Origin: Aegilops tauschii subsp. strangulata
Taxonomy: Eukaryota > Streptophyta > Magnoliopsida > Poales > Poaceae
Assembly (NCBI RefSeq): GCF_002575655.3
Contig: NC_053038.3
Location: forward strand, 143,794,885 to 143,858,884
Reading direction: 5' to 3'
DNA length: 64,000 nt
The translations under genes were made by a program, and so were the position numbers. This document shows positions 10,112 through 20,549 of the stretch, in pieces. The first letter of the stretch is position 1. Every line of letters starts with the position of its first letter. A model generated the notes under the pieces. That model was not told where the DNA came from and did no database searches. It worked only from the letters and a program-made list of their open reading frames with translations.

Positions 10112-10893
10112 ATGCAGAGGAGCAATGAAGACCAAACACGGGATATTGGGGACATCTTCAAGGAGCGTGGCAAGTTAAAGAGGAGCTACACCAAACCTGT
10201 AAAACGAGCTTTGGTAAGTAACACCCTTTCAATTACTTTCGTTTAGCCTCGTGTTCTTCGATGTGTATATGTTGTAGTTTCTGTTTCTCTTAAGCCTCGT
10301 GTTCTTCGATGTGTCATAAGAAGAGTCTTAATCGTCCTAATGCTTTCTTTTTAGCTTGATGTAGGAAGTGGGTGTTCTCACCTTGTAGTCTGTTTTTATT
10401 TTTTTCCTTTTGAATTCACTTCTCCCAGTTCTGTTTATATGGCTTCTACTAAATGGATTTGGGTTGCTCTGAGTAATTATCTAAAAAACAAGTAACTTCA
10501 TGTCAGGATGCAGTTCCTGCGAGGACGGAACTATGGTCAACCTTGAGATCATGTTTCCAGAATGAGGCTGGATTACACACAAGGTGCCAGTTCCCTAATG
10601 ATGTTGGATTAGACACAAGGTGCAAATTCCCAGATGATGCTGGATTACACACAAGCCAGGTGGAGTCGTCAGCTGTTCGTGTCCTCGTGGCTCTAGTAAA
10701 GGTTGAAAGAAAGCATGCAGCAGCCCTTGAGAATGTAGTTGAGTTCCTGAAGAAGCGAAAAGAGCAATCAGATGCTCTCTTCACCCATGCCAAAGAAGAG
10801 ATGGAAGAAGCCAGAAATAAGCTAGCAGAGGCAGAGCAGGCTAGGCATCTCCTGCTATCTAAAACTGTTGTCAATACAAAATTTCCTTCATAG
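10112..10893 (+). CDS. Two-exon gene of unknown family, 162 residues, coiled-coil C terminus
   Basis: Exon 1 (10112-10213) starts ATG and ends at a good donor (ttg|gtaagt). Exon 2 (10507-10893) follows an acceptor (tgtcag|gat) in the same phase and ends TAG. The product starts MQRSNEDQTRDIGDIFKE and has a basic patch (KLKRSYTKPVKRAL). Exon 2 then carries a 12-residue repeat (DVGLDTRCKFPD type, about 2.6 copies, 10564-10654, 36-bp DNA period) and a heptad-rich helix of about 60 residues (VERKHAAALENVVEFLKKRK, EEMEEARNKLAEAEQAR). I do not recognise the family. The coiled-coil tail recalls the last exon of transposon B (43424-43861) in style but not in sequence. It could be a host gene fragment or a transposon-borne gene. 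Confidence 0.5.
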
Positions 10894-11459
10894 TAGCTAG
10901 GTTCAAATATTTATCTAGTCAGCATGCCTGTTGTGATGTCCATGCATCTACTGATGTGGCACAAAATATTTTTTCAGGTCATGTAATAACAGCAATTACT
11001 TTCCAAACAATAACAGACAAACCATTAGACATGCTATAGTTCATGCGCAAGCCCGACATTCCAAGTTCAACTTCTACATCAAACTCATGTTCACAGATAT
11101 CTCCACATTCATACATAATGTCCACAACCATGATTCACTTCAAAGCCAAAAAAACTTGAGGAGAGTTATGAATAAAGAAAAACCTCTAGTTCCTGCTACC
11201 AGTGCGAGCACAACAAGTCAAGACCATGCGTAACTAATTATATTTTGGTCACTTTTTGTGTTCTAAAATGCCGGCCGGCTCGCGGAAGGACGTGTTGCCA
11301 GCACACGCGCGGATTCAATGAAGGTAGGCGGGGTAGTCTGAAGCCGGTTGCATGCGGCGAGGAGGCGTGTTCAGCCGGGCCTACAACAAGTGGGGCCCTC
11401 TTGGCCGGCGCGCCGGTTCAATGCCTGCGCTATGAGAGGTCGCATCTGTGTCAGAGCAA
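10894..11459. other. No gene recognised
   Basis: Low-complexity AT-rich sequence to about 11240, then a 220-bp GC-richer patch (11268-11460) with no supported ORF or repeat partner in the window. Confidence 0.4.
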
Positions 11460-11593
11460 TCACTCCCTCTAGTCCTTTTTTGTTTGCGTATAACAAAATC
11501 TCGTTTTCCATTCACATTTTACAAGTAAAATTCGTGGACAAACTTTGACCCAAAAAATGATGGGGACTAGTAAACCAGAACCGAGATAGTAGT
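11460..11593. mobile_element. Probable degenerate MITE
   Basis: The left edge reads cactccctctagtcctttt. The reverse complement of the right edge reads ctactatctcggttctggt. Both resemble the CTCCCTC... ends common in Triticeae Stowaway-like MITEs. The ends no longer pair well and the target duplication is not clear. Confidence 0.35.
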
Positions 11594-12377
11594 TTTTTAT
11601 CAAAGAAGGCTTTCCCCCTTCCGATTTTCATTACTGAAAACCAACATCTAAATCTAAACATAGTATTTGCCCTAGAACTACCAGGTTCAACATCTCACAA
11701 CATAAACCCATACAACCATACGCCAAGGAGGTACGTAGTACTATGAATTCCATTTTCGCTCCATACCAATCGTTCTAGAAAGTACTTAGTACTTATAACG
11801 CGCCATTGAAAATTGGAACTCTTAACCCCGCTAAAAAAATGATATTTTAAACGTGGCTACTCGATCTGTGGCAACTGGCGAGCCACCGCCTCCAAGTCGT
11901 TCACCTGTGGTCCCGACGATCAACTCCTACGGATCAAATTATCACGCGGGCTGACTATTCCTACAAAGGTGCGCTCCACCACGTACCCGGTACCCGTGAA
12001 TGCAGGAATCGTGCACCTAGTGTTTTAGGGTTTATTTGTTAACGTTGCCTTTACATAAGACTCATGTGTGCGAGACAGTGAGAGACCGACTGCGTGCGTG
12101 CGCCTCTTCTCTTAGTATATGTACTCCATCGTTTGTCTGGTGTCCAAAAAATAATAATAACTACTAGCAATGTGCCAATGCGTTGCCACACGATCAAAGT
12201 AGATTAATACATATTCACCGATTTGATGGAAAAAAGTCTAGTTTTGAAATACATATATCACTAAAAAAATGTTATGTTTCACTCAAAATATATTCCTTTG
12301 GCGGTTTTGATGAGATAAGGGAGGAATGTTGTTGGTTTCAAGATTCGAGAAGTGGTATCTGTCTAATTTCTACTCTT
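11594..12377. other. No gene recognised
   Basis: AT-rich spacer. At 12163-12180 (ctagcaatgtgccaatgc) there is a degenerate version of the end motif of the foldback element that starts at 12378, possibly the edge of an older related element. Confidence 0.35.
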
Positions 12378-12816
12378 ACTAGCAAGATGCCCGTGCGTTG
12401 CACGGAACATCAAGATCTTGTGGGAGAAAAGGATGAACGAGGGAAGGCCTTATCAGCAAATGTGGAGAGGAGTGCGGGTAAATTGCCATAGTTTAATTCC
12501 TATCCATCAGATATAAATCGGACGGCCTATATTGCGGGATGGCAGGACCACCATCATCACCAACTCTGTTTTTTATCCCTACTCTTATAAAAATAATAGT
12601 CAGTGATGATCGTGTGCCTGCCATCCTGCAATATAGGTCGTTCGATCTATATCTGACGGATAGGAAGGAAACTATGGCAATTTTGCAAAAAGATACCCAC
12701 ACCCCTCTCCACACTTGCAAATAGGCCTTCCCTTGTTCATCCTTTTTTCCCACAAGATAAACTACTCATACAAATGCATCTTCATGTTCCGTGCAACGCA
12801 TGGGCATCTTGCTAGT
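12378..12816. mobile_element. Foldback (long inverted-repeat) element, about 439 bp
   Basis: The left arm starts actagcaagatgcccgtgcg. The right arm ends with its reverse complement (cgcatgggcatcttgctagt). Pairing is not limited to short terminal repeats: blocks such as tggagaggagtgcgggta, tttaattcctatccatcag and tatattgcgggatggcag recur inverted toward the centre near 12585, so most of the element forms two arms of about 200 bases. The right arm has a short extra segment. No transposase is present. Superfamily uncertain; no convincing target duplication is visible. Confidence 0.75.
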
Positions 12817-12828
12817 TGTTGCAAAAAG

Positions 12829-13640
12829 CCCATGTGTGTGTGAGAGAGAGGAAGAGAGGAGGAGGATGGAGTGCATGTGTGACAAAGACACAAAGGGTGT
12901 GTGTGCGAGAGGTATCAGCTTAAAATGAGGCGATAGTGTGTGTGTGTGCATGATCGAGAGGGCGTGTCTGAAGAAGGGAAGAAAAATCTACATAGATACA
13001 AGGAGCGGGAGAGAGACATGTATGCGATAGTGGAAGCACGAGTGTGCGGGTGTATAAACATATCTAGAGGCTAGTCGATGTTTGTAAGGGAAAAACGAGT
13101 TGGGGTGCGAAAGCGAGAGTATTGTGTGTGTGAGAGAGAGACGGTAGTCGGGAAGGGGAGTGGAAGCAGGAGTTGTGTGTGTGAGAGAGAGAAAGGGGGG
13201 GGAGTTTGTCTGATCGGTAAACAAATGAATAATGCTAGTCTGGGATGGAGACGAAAAGGAGACCGCAACAAATGTTGTGTCTACACAGGAGAGAGAGAGA
13301 GAGTAATTTCAGTGGTATGATTCATATCTAGAGACATATAGGGTGTGAGAGAGAATCCCATAGAGAGAAAGACAAAGCGTAAGACGAGTGGAGACTGTGT
13401 GTGCGGCGGTGAAAAAGAAAGCTTAGGTACCTAGTGATACGAGAGAACGGTAGAGACGTGAGAGATAATGAAAACCGTGTAATGTATAATGATAGGGAGA
13501 GTGTGACACTTCTCAAGGGAGACGTCGAGAGACCATGTTTGCGAGGATAGGAGAAACATGAAGTGAGCGCGCGGGTGAGCTGGAGAAAAGAGAGTGATAG
13601 CTACATGAAGGAGCATGCATGCGAGAGAGATGGGCATGAA
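12829..13640. repeat. Purine-rich (GA/GT) low-complexity region
   Basis: Long runs of gtgtgtgagagagag-type sequence with plus-strand purine bias. ORFs here are composition artefacts. A pyrimidine-rich mirror image lies at 63240-64000, outside transposon B in the opposite orientation, so this is probably a shared flank or outer part of the A/B family. Confidence 0.6.
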
Positions 13641-14040
13641 AGGAGTGAACATAAAAGGGATTCAAATATTTGAATTCAAGATGATGATACATGTAATCCA
13701 TACTCGAACCAAAATTGATCTATCAAACATGCATACTCATATGAATTCACGTGCATCTATGTTATTTAATATGTAGATATTACTGATCCATACATTTTAG
13801 TAGAACATAATTTGGTTTAATTTTTTGAATTCAATCTTATGATTTTGAGATCATTGTATTTGTAAATCATATTATACATATAAAGGAGCAGAATTCTTTG
13901 TTGTGCTTTTGAAAGTAGATATAAAAATTGATGTATATAGAATTTTACTCCAATCGAAAATGGATCCCGCCCAAAAAAATAGAATACAAACGGGATTTGA
14001 ATTGAGTTGGCACGGTAAACGTGCACTCTGCAAAATTTGA

Positions 14041-14592
14041 ACGAAGCGGGGAAAGTCACAGTAACCGCCCGAAACCAAAATCTGCGAGATGGAAATTACT
14101 ACTGCCTATCCCTGCCACGCAAAGCCTATCTGCTCGATTTCTGTAGGTTTCAATAGGGGTAGGTCTGTAATGTCACTTAAACGTGACATAACCGCCTCTC
14201 ACCCGGATTCATACACGGTTGGTGCCAAAACATAGTGTGTCCTCGGCCGAAATCGACTCCCTCCCCGATTCATACACGGTGGGCGCCAAAAACAAACTCT
14301 CGTCGGCAAATATTCGGTGTATGCAAGATTACCGTCCTATCCCCAACCGACTAATATTGCTGTGATGTAGGAATTTGAAACAGGGGCTAAGTTTGTAAAT
14401 TTCCTCGCATTTGAGACAAGCGCGCCCTAAAGACATGGTTCCCCCTTCCTCTCCACCTCCATTTCCCAATTTGTACTCCGTGGGTGCCAAAACACCCTCT
14501 CCACCCCAGCCTCCTCCGTCCGCCACCCCATCCACTGCTGTCCTCCTCCACCATGCCGGAGCTGATACCCCGACGCCGCCGTCCATTACAAG
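14041..14592 (+). other. 5' flank of the transposon A gene, left of the inserted chromovirus
   Basis: The segment 14390-14592 (gacaagcgcgccctaaagac, ctcctccgtccgccacccca, tccaccatgccggagctg) matches the reverse complement of about 61880-62120 in transposon B. It is therefore the 5' region or first exon of the A gene, continuing at 27696 after the retrotransposon. No confident start codon can be chosen. Confidence 0.5.
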
Positions 14593-17500
14593 TGTAACGC
14601 CCACGATGTGGCTATATCTCCCACGTGTCGAGGCACGACTTAGAGGCATAACCGCATAGTGGTTTTGTCGCAAGAAGGGTCATCTTCACACAATCCCATG
14701 TAATGAACAAGAATGGGATAAAGAGTTGGCTTACAATCGCCACTTCACACAATACATGAATATAATTCATACATCATCCAAAATACAATCATAAAGACCG
14801 ACTACGGTCAAAATCCAGATGAAAATAAGACAACCCCAAATGCTAGATCCCTGATCGTCCCAACTGGGCTCCACTACTGATCATCAGGAAAAGACACATA
14901 GTAACGACCACGTTCCTCGTCGAACTCCCACTTGAGATCGACCCCATCATCTGCACTGGCAGCGTCGGCACCTGCAACTGTTTTGGTAGAATCTGTGAGT
15001 CACGAGGACTCAGCAATCTCACACCCGCGAGATCAAGACTATTTAAGCTTATAGGAAAGGAAGGTGTAATAAGGTGGAGCTGCAGCAGCAATAAGCATAT
15101 ATGGTGGCTAGCTTACGCAAGAAAGAGCGAGAAGAGAAGCAATGGAACGGTCGTCGTCTAGCAATGACCAAGAGGTGATCCTGAACCCCTACTTACGTCA
15201 TACATAACACAGACCGTGTTCACTTCCCGGACACCGCCGAGAAGAGACCATCACGGCAACACACGCAGTTGATGTATTTTAATTGGGTCAAGTGACAAGT
15301 TCTCTACAACCGGACATTAACAAATTCCCATCTGCCTCATAACCGTGGGCACGGCTTTCGAAAGATAAATACCCTGCAGGGGTGTCCCAACTTAGCCCAT
15401 CATAAGCTCTCCTGGTCAACGAAGGATAAACCTTCTCCCGGAAAGACCTGATCAGTCTCGGAATCCCGGTTTACAAGACATTTCGACAATGGTAAAACAA
15501 GACCAGGAAAGCCGCCCGAATGTGCCGACAAATCCCGATAGGAGCTGCACATATCTCGTTCTCAGGGCACACCGGATGAGCATTCCGTACAACTAAAACC
15601 AATCCTCGAGTTTCCCCAAGGTGGCGCTGCAAAGGGCTCTAGTTTGGACCAGCACTCAGAGGAACACTGGCCCGGGGGTTTAAAATAAAGATGACCCGTG
15701 AGTCTGCAGAACCCAAGGGAAAAAGGCTTAGGTAGGCAAATGGTAAACCCAAGGTTGGGCCTTGCTGGAGGAGTTTTATTCAAAGCGAACTGTCAAGGGG
15801 GTCCCATAAATCACCCGACCGCATAAGGAACGCAAACTCAAGGAACTTAATCCCGGTATATCAATAACTAGGGCGGCAAGAGTGGAACAAAACACCAGGC
15901 ATAAGGCCGATCCTTCCACCCTTTACCAAAATATATATAGATGCATTAATTAAATAAGAGATATTGTGATATCCCAACATATCCATGTTCCGACATGGAA
16001 CAAACATCAACTTCACCTGCAACTAGCAACGCTATAAGAAGGGCTGAGCAAAACCGGTAACTTAGCCAAACAACGGTTTGCGAGGAAAGGATGGTTAGAG
16101 GCTGACATGGCAATATGGGAGGCATGATATAGCATGTGATAGGTAGCGGAGCATGGCAATAGAGCGAACAACTAGCAAAGCAAAGATAGAAGTGATTTCG
16201 AGGGGTGGTCATCTTGCCTGCAAGGTTCTCAGAGTTGTCAAGAGCTTGATCCTCGTAAGCGTACTCAACAGGTTCCTTGTTCACGAACTCGTCTCCCGGC
16301 TCTACCCAAGACAAGAACACAAACAAACAGAACCACAATCAACCACGAGAAATGCACAAGCAACATGATGCAAAACATGTATGATATGCGAGATGTGATA
16401 TGCGATGCATATGCGTGCTCCGGAAGAGAAATGATGAAAATGGCGGTAACTTGGCAAACCAAGCATGCCACTGGAAAGATGAGATGATTTCGGTCGAAAT
16501 CGATATAAAGATCACCGGAATCGGATGCACGGTTTGCAAATGGCAAGCAAAACAAGCATGGCAAAAGTGCAAAAGATAACAGGATCACAGACTTAGAGAA
16601 AAACTGGACATGGCAGAAAACAGCATCAGGTAGCAAAGTTCAGAGCACGAAATCAACATGCTACAGGAACTTAACATAGCAAAACAAGGCATGGAAGTGT
16701 TCTACTTAAAGCATATGACAAAAGTCCCTTACTGACCATAAGCCAAAAAGGACCAGAAGATATGATGGCAAGCATGTAAACATAGCAAGTTTCGTTATCA
16801 GGTTTCAGACTTAGCAGAAAACAGAGCATGGCAGAAATAATAATAAGTAGGCCTCTTTGGGAGCTTTATCCACTCACTACAGAGCAATGCATGAAAAAAC
16901 AAGCATACCTACAGCAAGATGGAATGTTTATGAAGCTATCCATGGCAAGAACAAGAGCATAGCATGTATGGATCAACTACAATAAGCTTGGCAAAATTAT
17001 ATATGATGTTAAGAATCTGCCAGAAATATTTTATAGCAAAAATAGAGCAAGATCAAGTCACGCTATGTCACTCCATAATTGTAAACAAGGGCAGGAATGG
17101 ATCAATTACAACTATAGCTACAAAACATCCTTACTGAACATCTCCAAAATATGCATGGATCTCTCTGTAGCATCAAGTTTACATGGCAACAAAATAACAG
17201 CAGACAAGGACTTGGAGAAATCACCAAGTCCCTGAAATCAGAAATATTACGGGGCCTACTTTGCATGCTTGTGCTAGTCACCACAGAAATCACAAAAATA
17301 CATGGCATACACCCTTGGAAAGATGGCATGGCATACTTCAAAACACATGTAGAGCTCATGCCCATAAGATGCACAGATTTAATGATACAAAAATGACAAA
17401 TCTCCAAGTTCTGCTAAGAACCAGAGGATAACAGCAACTAGCCCTCTTCCAACAGAGATTTGGGCATCAAGATGACCTCTAATGAACATGATGCAATTGA

Positions 17501-18674
17501 ACAAAATATAGAGCATCACGAGACGAACAATTTGACATATTACGCGCGCGAATCGGAGCTACATGCAAGAAGTTATGCAACTATGAACAGAGGCATATGC
17601 TGTTAAAATTCAATGACTTGGCAAAACGGGGGGGGGGGGGGGGTCTCGGGTCAACCTCGCGTTGACCCCGATTGGATCTGGCCGGAGAGGGCGCTCGAGC
17701 TCCGCCGGAGGAGGAGATGCGGCCGACGATGGCGACCGACGCCGGAGGAGGAGAGGAGGCCGGAGGGCGCGGCGGTGGAGGAGGCGCCGGCGGCGAGGGG
17801 GCACGGCTCCGGGCGGCGCGACGCCTCGGGCGCGACGGCGGGCACTGGTGCGGCGGCGCGGCGAGGGCGACGGGGCCGGCCGGTGAGCACGGCGGCGGAG
17901 GGAGGCGGCGGGCGCGGGCACGGGAGGCGGCGGCGGCGGGCGCGCGGGCCGCGCGGGCCAGCTGCGGGCGGGGCGGGCCGCGGCGGCGGCGGCGGACGGG
18001 TGCCACGTGGCGGCTCGCCACTGGCTCGGAGCGGCGGCGCGGATGTCCGGCGGGCGCTGGACGCGTCCGCCCGCGGAGAGGGGATTTTAGGGTTACGGGA
18101 GACTGCGAATGTTATTTCGGGATGCCCACATATTTATAGGTAGAGGGAGGTAGGAGGCTCCAAATGAGGTGCGGTTTTCGCCCACATGATCGTGATCGAA
18201 CGACCTAGAGCATGGAAGGGAGTTTGGTGGGTTTTGGGCTGGTTTTTGAGGGGGGGGTTTGCTGGACACTCAAATGGACATTGCGGATGCCCGGTTAACC
18301 GTTGGAGTACCAAACGACCTCCAAATGGAACGAAACTTGACCGGTGGTCTCCGAGTGGTATATTAAGGCCACTTGACATGCCTCGGTCCATTCCGAGAAA
18401 GTTTGTCACCCGCACACGAAAGAAAACAAGAGGGGTGCACTGGAGGAGATAGGAGCGCCGGATTGCAAAACGGACAACGGGGAAAATGCTCGGATGCATG
18501 AGACGAACACGTATGGAAATGCAATGCACATGATGACATGATATGAAATGCATGACATGAACAAAATACAAAATGAAAAACAAAACCCGACCACGGAGGG
18601 AATATCATATCACATAGCCGAAAATGGCAAGAGTCAGAGTTACAAATATGGAAAGTTACATCCGGGGTGTTACA
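14593..18674 (-). repeat. 3' LTR of the chromovirus in A, 4082 bp
   Basis: It pairs with 24318-27695. Relative to that copy it keeps about 797 bases (15649-16445) and a 51-base segment near 18270-18320, but lacks about 165 bases present at about 25484-25650. It contains a GC-rich block (17630-18090) with a run of 16 G at about 17628-17643. ORFs in that block are composition artefacts. Confidence 0.95.
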
Positions 18675-18686
18675 ACACTCCACCAC
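18675..18686 (-). other. Polypurine tract of the chromovirus in A
   Basis: On the minus strand gtggtggagtgt directly precedes the 3' LTR, 25 bases after the pol stop codon at 18711. Confidence 0.75.
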
Positions 18687-18710
18687 TACGAGAGGATCTC
18701 GTCCCGAGAT

Positions 18711-20549
18711 CTAGGACTGAAAGAACTCCGGATATTCGGAACGGAGATGGTCCTCGCGTTCCCAGGTGGCTTCCCGGTCGGAATGGTGCGACCACTTCAC
18801 TTTCAGGAATTTGATTGACTTGTTGCGAGTCTTGCGCTCAGTTTCTTCAAGAATAGCAATGGGGTGCTCATGATAAGACAAATCTTCTTGGAGGTCAATC
18901 TCTTCGAAGTTGATAGTGCCCTTAGGCGTCTTGAAGCACTTGCGGAGCTGTGACACGTGGAACACATCGTGCACGTTCGCGAAGTTGGAAGGAAGCTCAA
19001 GTTGATAGGCGAGGTCGCCTCTTTTGCCAATGATCTTGAAAGGACCCACGTATCTAGGGGCAAGCTTCCCTTTGATACCGAAGCGACGAGTGCCTTTCAT
19101 TGGAGAGACGCGGAGGTAGACATGGTCTCCGATCTCGAAAGCCAAATCACGGTGCTTACTATCATAGTAACTCTTCTGGCGCGATTGCGCGGCTTTGAGA
19201 TTATCACGGATGACTTTACACATTTCTTCAGCTTCAGTGATTAAGTCATTTCCAAGAAGTTGGCGTTCACCAGTCTCTGACCAATTGAGAGGAGTACGGC
19301 AATTTCTGCCATAGAGAATCTCGAATGGGGCCTTGCCCGAACTCGCTTGGAAGCTGTTGTTGTAGGAGAATTCAGCATATGGAAGACAATCTTCCCATTT
19401 CATGCCAAAGGAAATGACACAAGCCCTGAGCATATCTTCAAGAATTTGATTGACTCGCTCGACTTGGCCACTAGTTTGAGGATGGAAAGTTGTGCTGAAG
19501 CGAATGTTTGTGCCCATGGCCTTCTGGAAGGAGTCCCAGAACTTAGAGGTGAAGATGCTTCCATGATCTGAAGAAATCAATTGTGGAATGCCGTGCAAAG
19601 AGACAATTCTGGAGGTGTAGAGCTCTACCAGCTGAGCTGCTGTGATGGATTCTTTGATTGGAAGGAAATGAGCCACTTTAGAGAGCTTGTCAATGACAAC
19701 AAAGATAGCATCATTTCCGCGCTTGGACTTTGGAAAACCAGTCACGAAGTCCATTTCGATATGATCAAACTTCCATTCTGGGATAGCAAGAGGTTGAAGG
19801 AGACCAGCTGGTCGTTGGTGTTCTGCTTTCACTCTTCGACAGACATCACATTCATTCACGAATTGAGCGATTTCTCGCTTCATTCGAGTCCACCAATACG
19901 ACTGCTTGAGGTCATGGTACATCTTCATACTTCCAGGATGAATGGAAAGGAGAGAATTGTGCGCCTCATTCATTATGACTTTCCTTAGATCACCTTTAGG
20001 AACCACAATCTGGTCCTCGAAGAATAAAGTGTCTCTGTCATCAATGCGATAGCACTTGTATTTGGAAAGACCCTTGTCGATACCACGTTTCACCTTCTTC
20101 ACCATGGCATCAAGGAGTTGTGCCTCACGAATTTGATCTTCCAAAGTAGGAGAGACTATGAGGTTGGCAAGAAAGCCTTGAGGAACAACTTGGAGATTCA
20201 GCTTGCGGAAAGCTTCACAAAGATCCGGTTGGAAAGGCTTGAGAATTAAGCTGTTGCAATAAGCCTTCCTGCTTAAAGCATCTGCAATGACATTGGCCTT
20301 GCCTGGAGTATATTCGATACTCGGATTGTACTCTTGAATCATTTCGACCCATCGAGTCTGCCTGAGGTTGAGGTTGGGCTGAGTGAAGATATACTTGAGA
20401 CTCTTGTGATCGGTGAAAATGTCCACTTGTCTTCCCAACAAGAGATGTCTCCACGTTATTAATGCATGGACAACTGCCGCCAACTCAAGATCGTGAGTGG
20501 GGTAGTTCTTCTCGTTGGGCTTCAACTGACGAGAGGTATAGGCCACAAC
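18711..20549 (-). CDS. Pol C-terminal part: RNase H end, integrase and chromodomain
   Basis: This frame continues the polyprotein after a one-base frameshift near 20546-20556. It encodes the rest of RNase H ([39 protein letters not shown]), an HHCC integrase N-terminal domain ([14 protein letters not shown]..., [12 protein letters not shown], about 19830-19935), the catalytic core with Asp in EMDFVTGFP (about 19740), Asp in [10 protein letters not shown] (about 19560) and Glu in [13 protein letters not shown] (about 19455), and a C-terminal chromodomain ([20 protein letters not shown], 18711-18880). Chromodomains of this kind can direct integration toward particular chromatin. All three catalytic residues are present and there is no internal stop over about 611 codons, so decay is slight. 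Confidence 0.95.
   Translation of the reverse strand, partial: VVAYTSRQLKPNEKNYPTHDLELAAVVHALITWRHLLLGRQVDIFTDHKSLKYIFTQPNLNLRQTRWVEMIQEYNPSIEYTPGKANVIADALSRKAYCNSLILKPFQPDLCEAFRKLNLQVVPQGFLANLIVSPTLEDQIREAQLLDAMVKKVKRGIDKGLSKYKCYRIDDRDTLFFEDQIVVPKGDLRKVIMNEAHNSLLSIHPGSMKMYHDLKQSYWWTRMKREIAQFVNECDVCRRVKAEHQRPAGLLQPLAIPEWKFDHIEMDFVTGFPKSKRGNDAIFVVIDKLSKVAHFLPIKESITAAQLVELYTSRIVSLHGIPQLISSDHGSIFTSKFWDSFQKAMGTNIRFSTTFHPQTSGQVERVNQILEDMLRACVISFGMKWEDCLPYAEFSYNNSFQASSGKAPFEILYGRNCRTPLNWSETGERQLLGNDLITEAEEMCKVIRDNLKAAQSRQKSYYDSKHRDLAFEIGDHVYLRVSPMKGTRRFGIKGKLAPRYVGPFKIIGKRGDLAYQLELPSNFANVHDVFHVSQLRKCFKTPKGTINFEEIDLQEDLSYHEHPIAILEETERKTRNKSIKFLKVKWSHHSDREATWEREDHLRSEYPEFFQS

Noticed and set aside
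12988..13652. Minus-strand ORFs rich in Ser/Leu/His/Thr
   Set aside because: Produced by ct/ac-type simple repeats; no domain, and the mirrored region at 63240-64000 gives similar artefacts.
17581..18143. Several long GC-rich ORFs on both strands in the LTR (and their copies at 26654-27216)
   Set aside because: Both strands and all frames are open because of GC-rich low-complexity sequence; Arg/Gly/Ala/Pro runs without domains. Part of the LTR, not a gene.
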